Below are positions 13,640 through 13,905 of a stretch of DNA of 13,905 nucleotides, one piece after another; the stretch's first letter is position 1; each line of letters starts with the position of its first letter. The notes under the pieces are model-generated. The model saw nothing but the letters and a program-made list of their open reading frames with translations. It did not search any database and had not been told where the DNA came from. A program made the translations under genes and the position numbers. Source of the DNA: Bacillota bacterium (GTDB lineage Bacteria; Bacillota; Clostridia; Christensenellales; CAG-138); assembly GCA_023461495.1 (NCBI GenBank), contig JAEYLA010000304.1:1-13905 (forward strand), written 5' to 3'.

Positions 13640-13905
13640 TTATTTCGCGGGAGGATATTCATTGCAAAGCAGGTAGAGCGGCGCTTCGTCCTCTTCAATT
13701 TCGGGGAAACGGCCCACCTGATCGTAGAATTTGTTGTCGTACGTGTCGTCGTTGCACATGGAGACCTCCGTTACTAGTACGGTGCCGTGGCCCTCTTCAC
13801 CCCAGAAGCGGTGGTAAAGGCCCTGCGTGAGCGTGATGCCCTGGCCCGGCAGCAGCTTTAATTCGTACCCTGCGGGGAAGGTGTGGACAACGCCGTCAAT
13901 CGTGA
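13640..13905 (-). CDS. D-lyxose/D-mannose-type ketol-isomerase, C-terminal part
   Basis: The last 88 codons of a gene that starts beyond the right edge, ending at TAA. The fragment contains PGQGITLTQGLYHRFWGEEG, then TVLVTEVSMCNDDTYDN and RFPEIEEDEAPLYLLCNEYP. These match the cupin-fold D-lyxose ketol-isomerase family, with the H-x-F-W-x-E-E-G block carrying metal ligands. Such enzymes convert D-lyxose to D-xylulose and D-mannose to D-fructose with Mn2+. It is the upstream partner of the PfkB kinase. Family is confident from the visible part; substrate preference is not determined. Confidence 0.85.
   Translation of the reverse strand, partial: TIDGVVHTFPAGYELKLLPGQGITLTQGLYHRFWGEEGHGTVLVTEVSMCNDDTYDNKFYDQVGRFPEIEEDEAPLYLLCNEYPPAK

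Overview
The window looks like chromosome of an anaerobic Clostridia-type member of the Bacillota. Evidence: strong AGGAGG-type ribosome sites, extended -10 promoters, a sortase-type surface protein, a heterodimeric ABC exporter, and HypD/HypE for [NiFe]-hydrogenase assembly. Most of it has GC-rich third codon positions. One block, about 9386-12526, is clearly AT-rich and looks acquired.

Layout. (1) 3-1611: the end of hypD and a complete hypE, separated by a roughly 250-nt structured element. (2) 1645-2997: a class II ketose-bisphosphate aldolase with its own extended -10 promoter, followed by a terminator, a second copy of the structured element and another terminator. (3) 3061-5816: a secreted, probably cell-wall-anchored von Willebrand factor A protein with an inverted repeat in its leader and a strong hairpin after it. 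(4) 5836-9385: a two-gene operon for a heterodimeric ABC exporter with one degenerate ATP site; the first gene appears to start at TTG. (5) 9386-12526: an AT-rich island with three tightly coupled minus-strand genes: an sce7726-family PD-(D/E)xK-like protein, an sce7725-family protein and a zinc-ribbon/HEPN-like/RES-domain protein. It has one promoter, which carries a 12-bp palindrome. (6) 12527-12578: a perfect 25-bp inverted repeat. (7) 12615-13905, minus strand: a PfkB-type sugar kinase and the C-terminal part of a D-lyxose/mannose-type ketol-isomerase.

How the genes work together. HypD and HypE belong to one pathway, making and delivering the CN ligands of [NiFe]-hydrogenase. The isomerase and kinase form a sugar isomerisation/phosphorylation pair, and the aldolase could act downstream, although it is about 10 kb away on the other strand. 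The two ABC subunits have complementary defects and should form one transporter. The three island genes look like one conflict or defence module in which the RES domain would be an NAD+-consuming effector; this is inferred from family knowledge and operon structure.

The two strongest candidates for something little described are the repeated structured element (321-570 and 2704-2963), where two base pairs of one stem change on both sides between copies, and the sce7726-sce7725-RES island.
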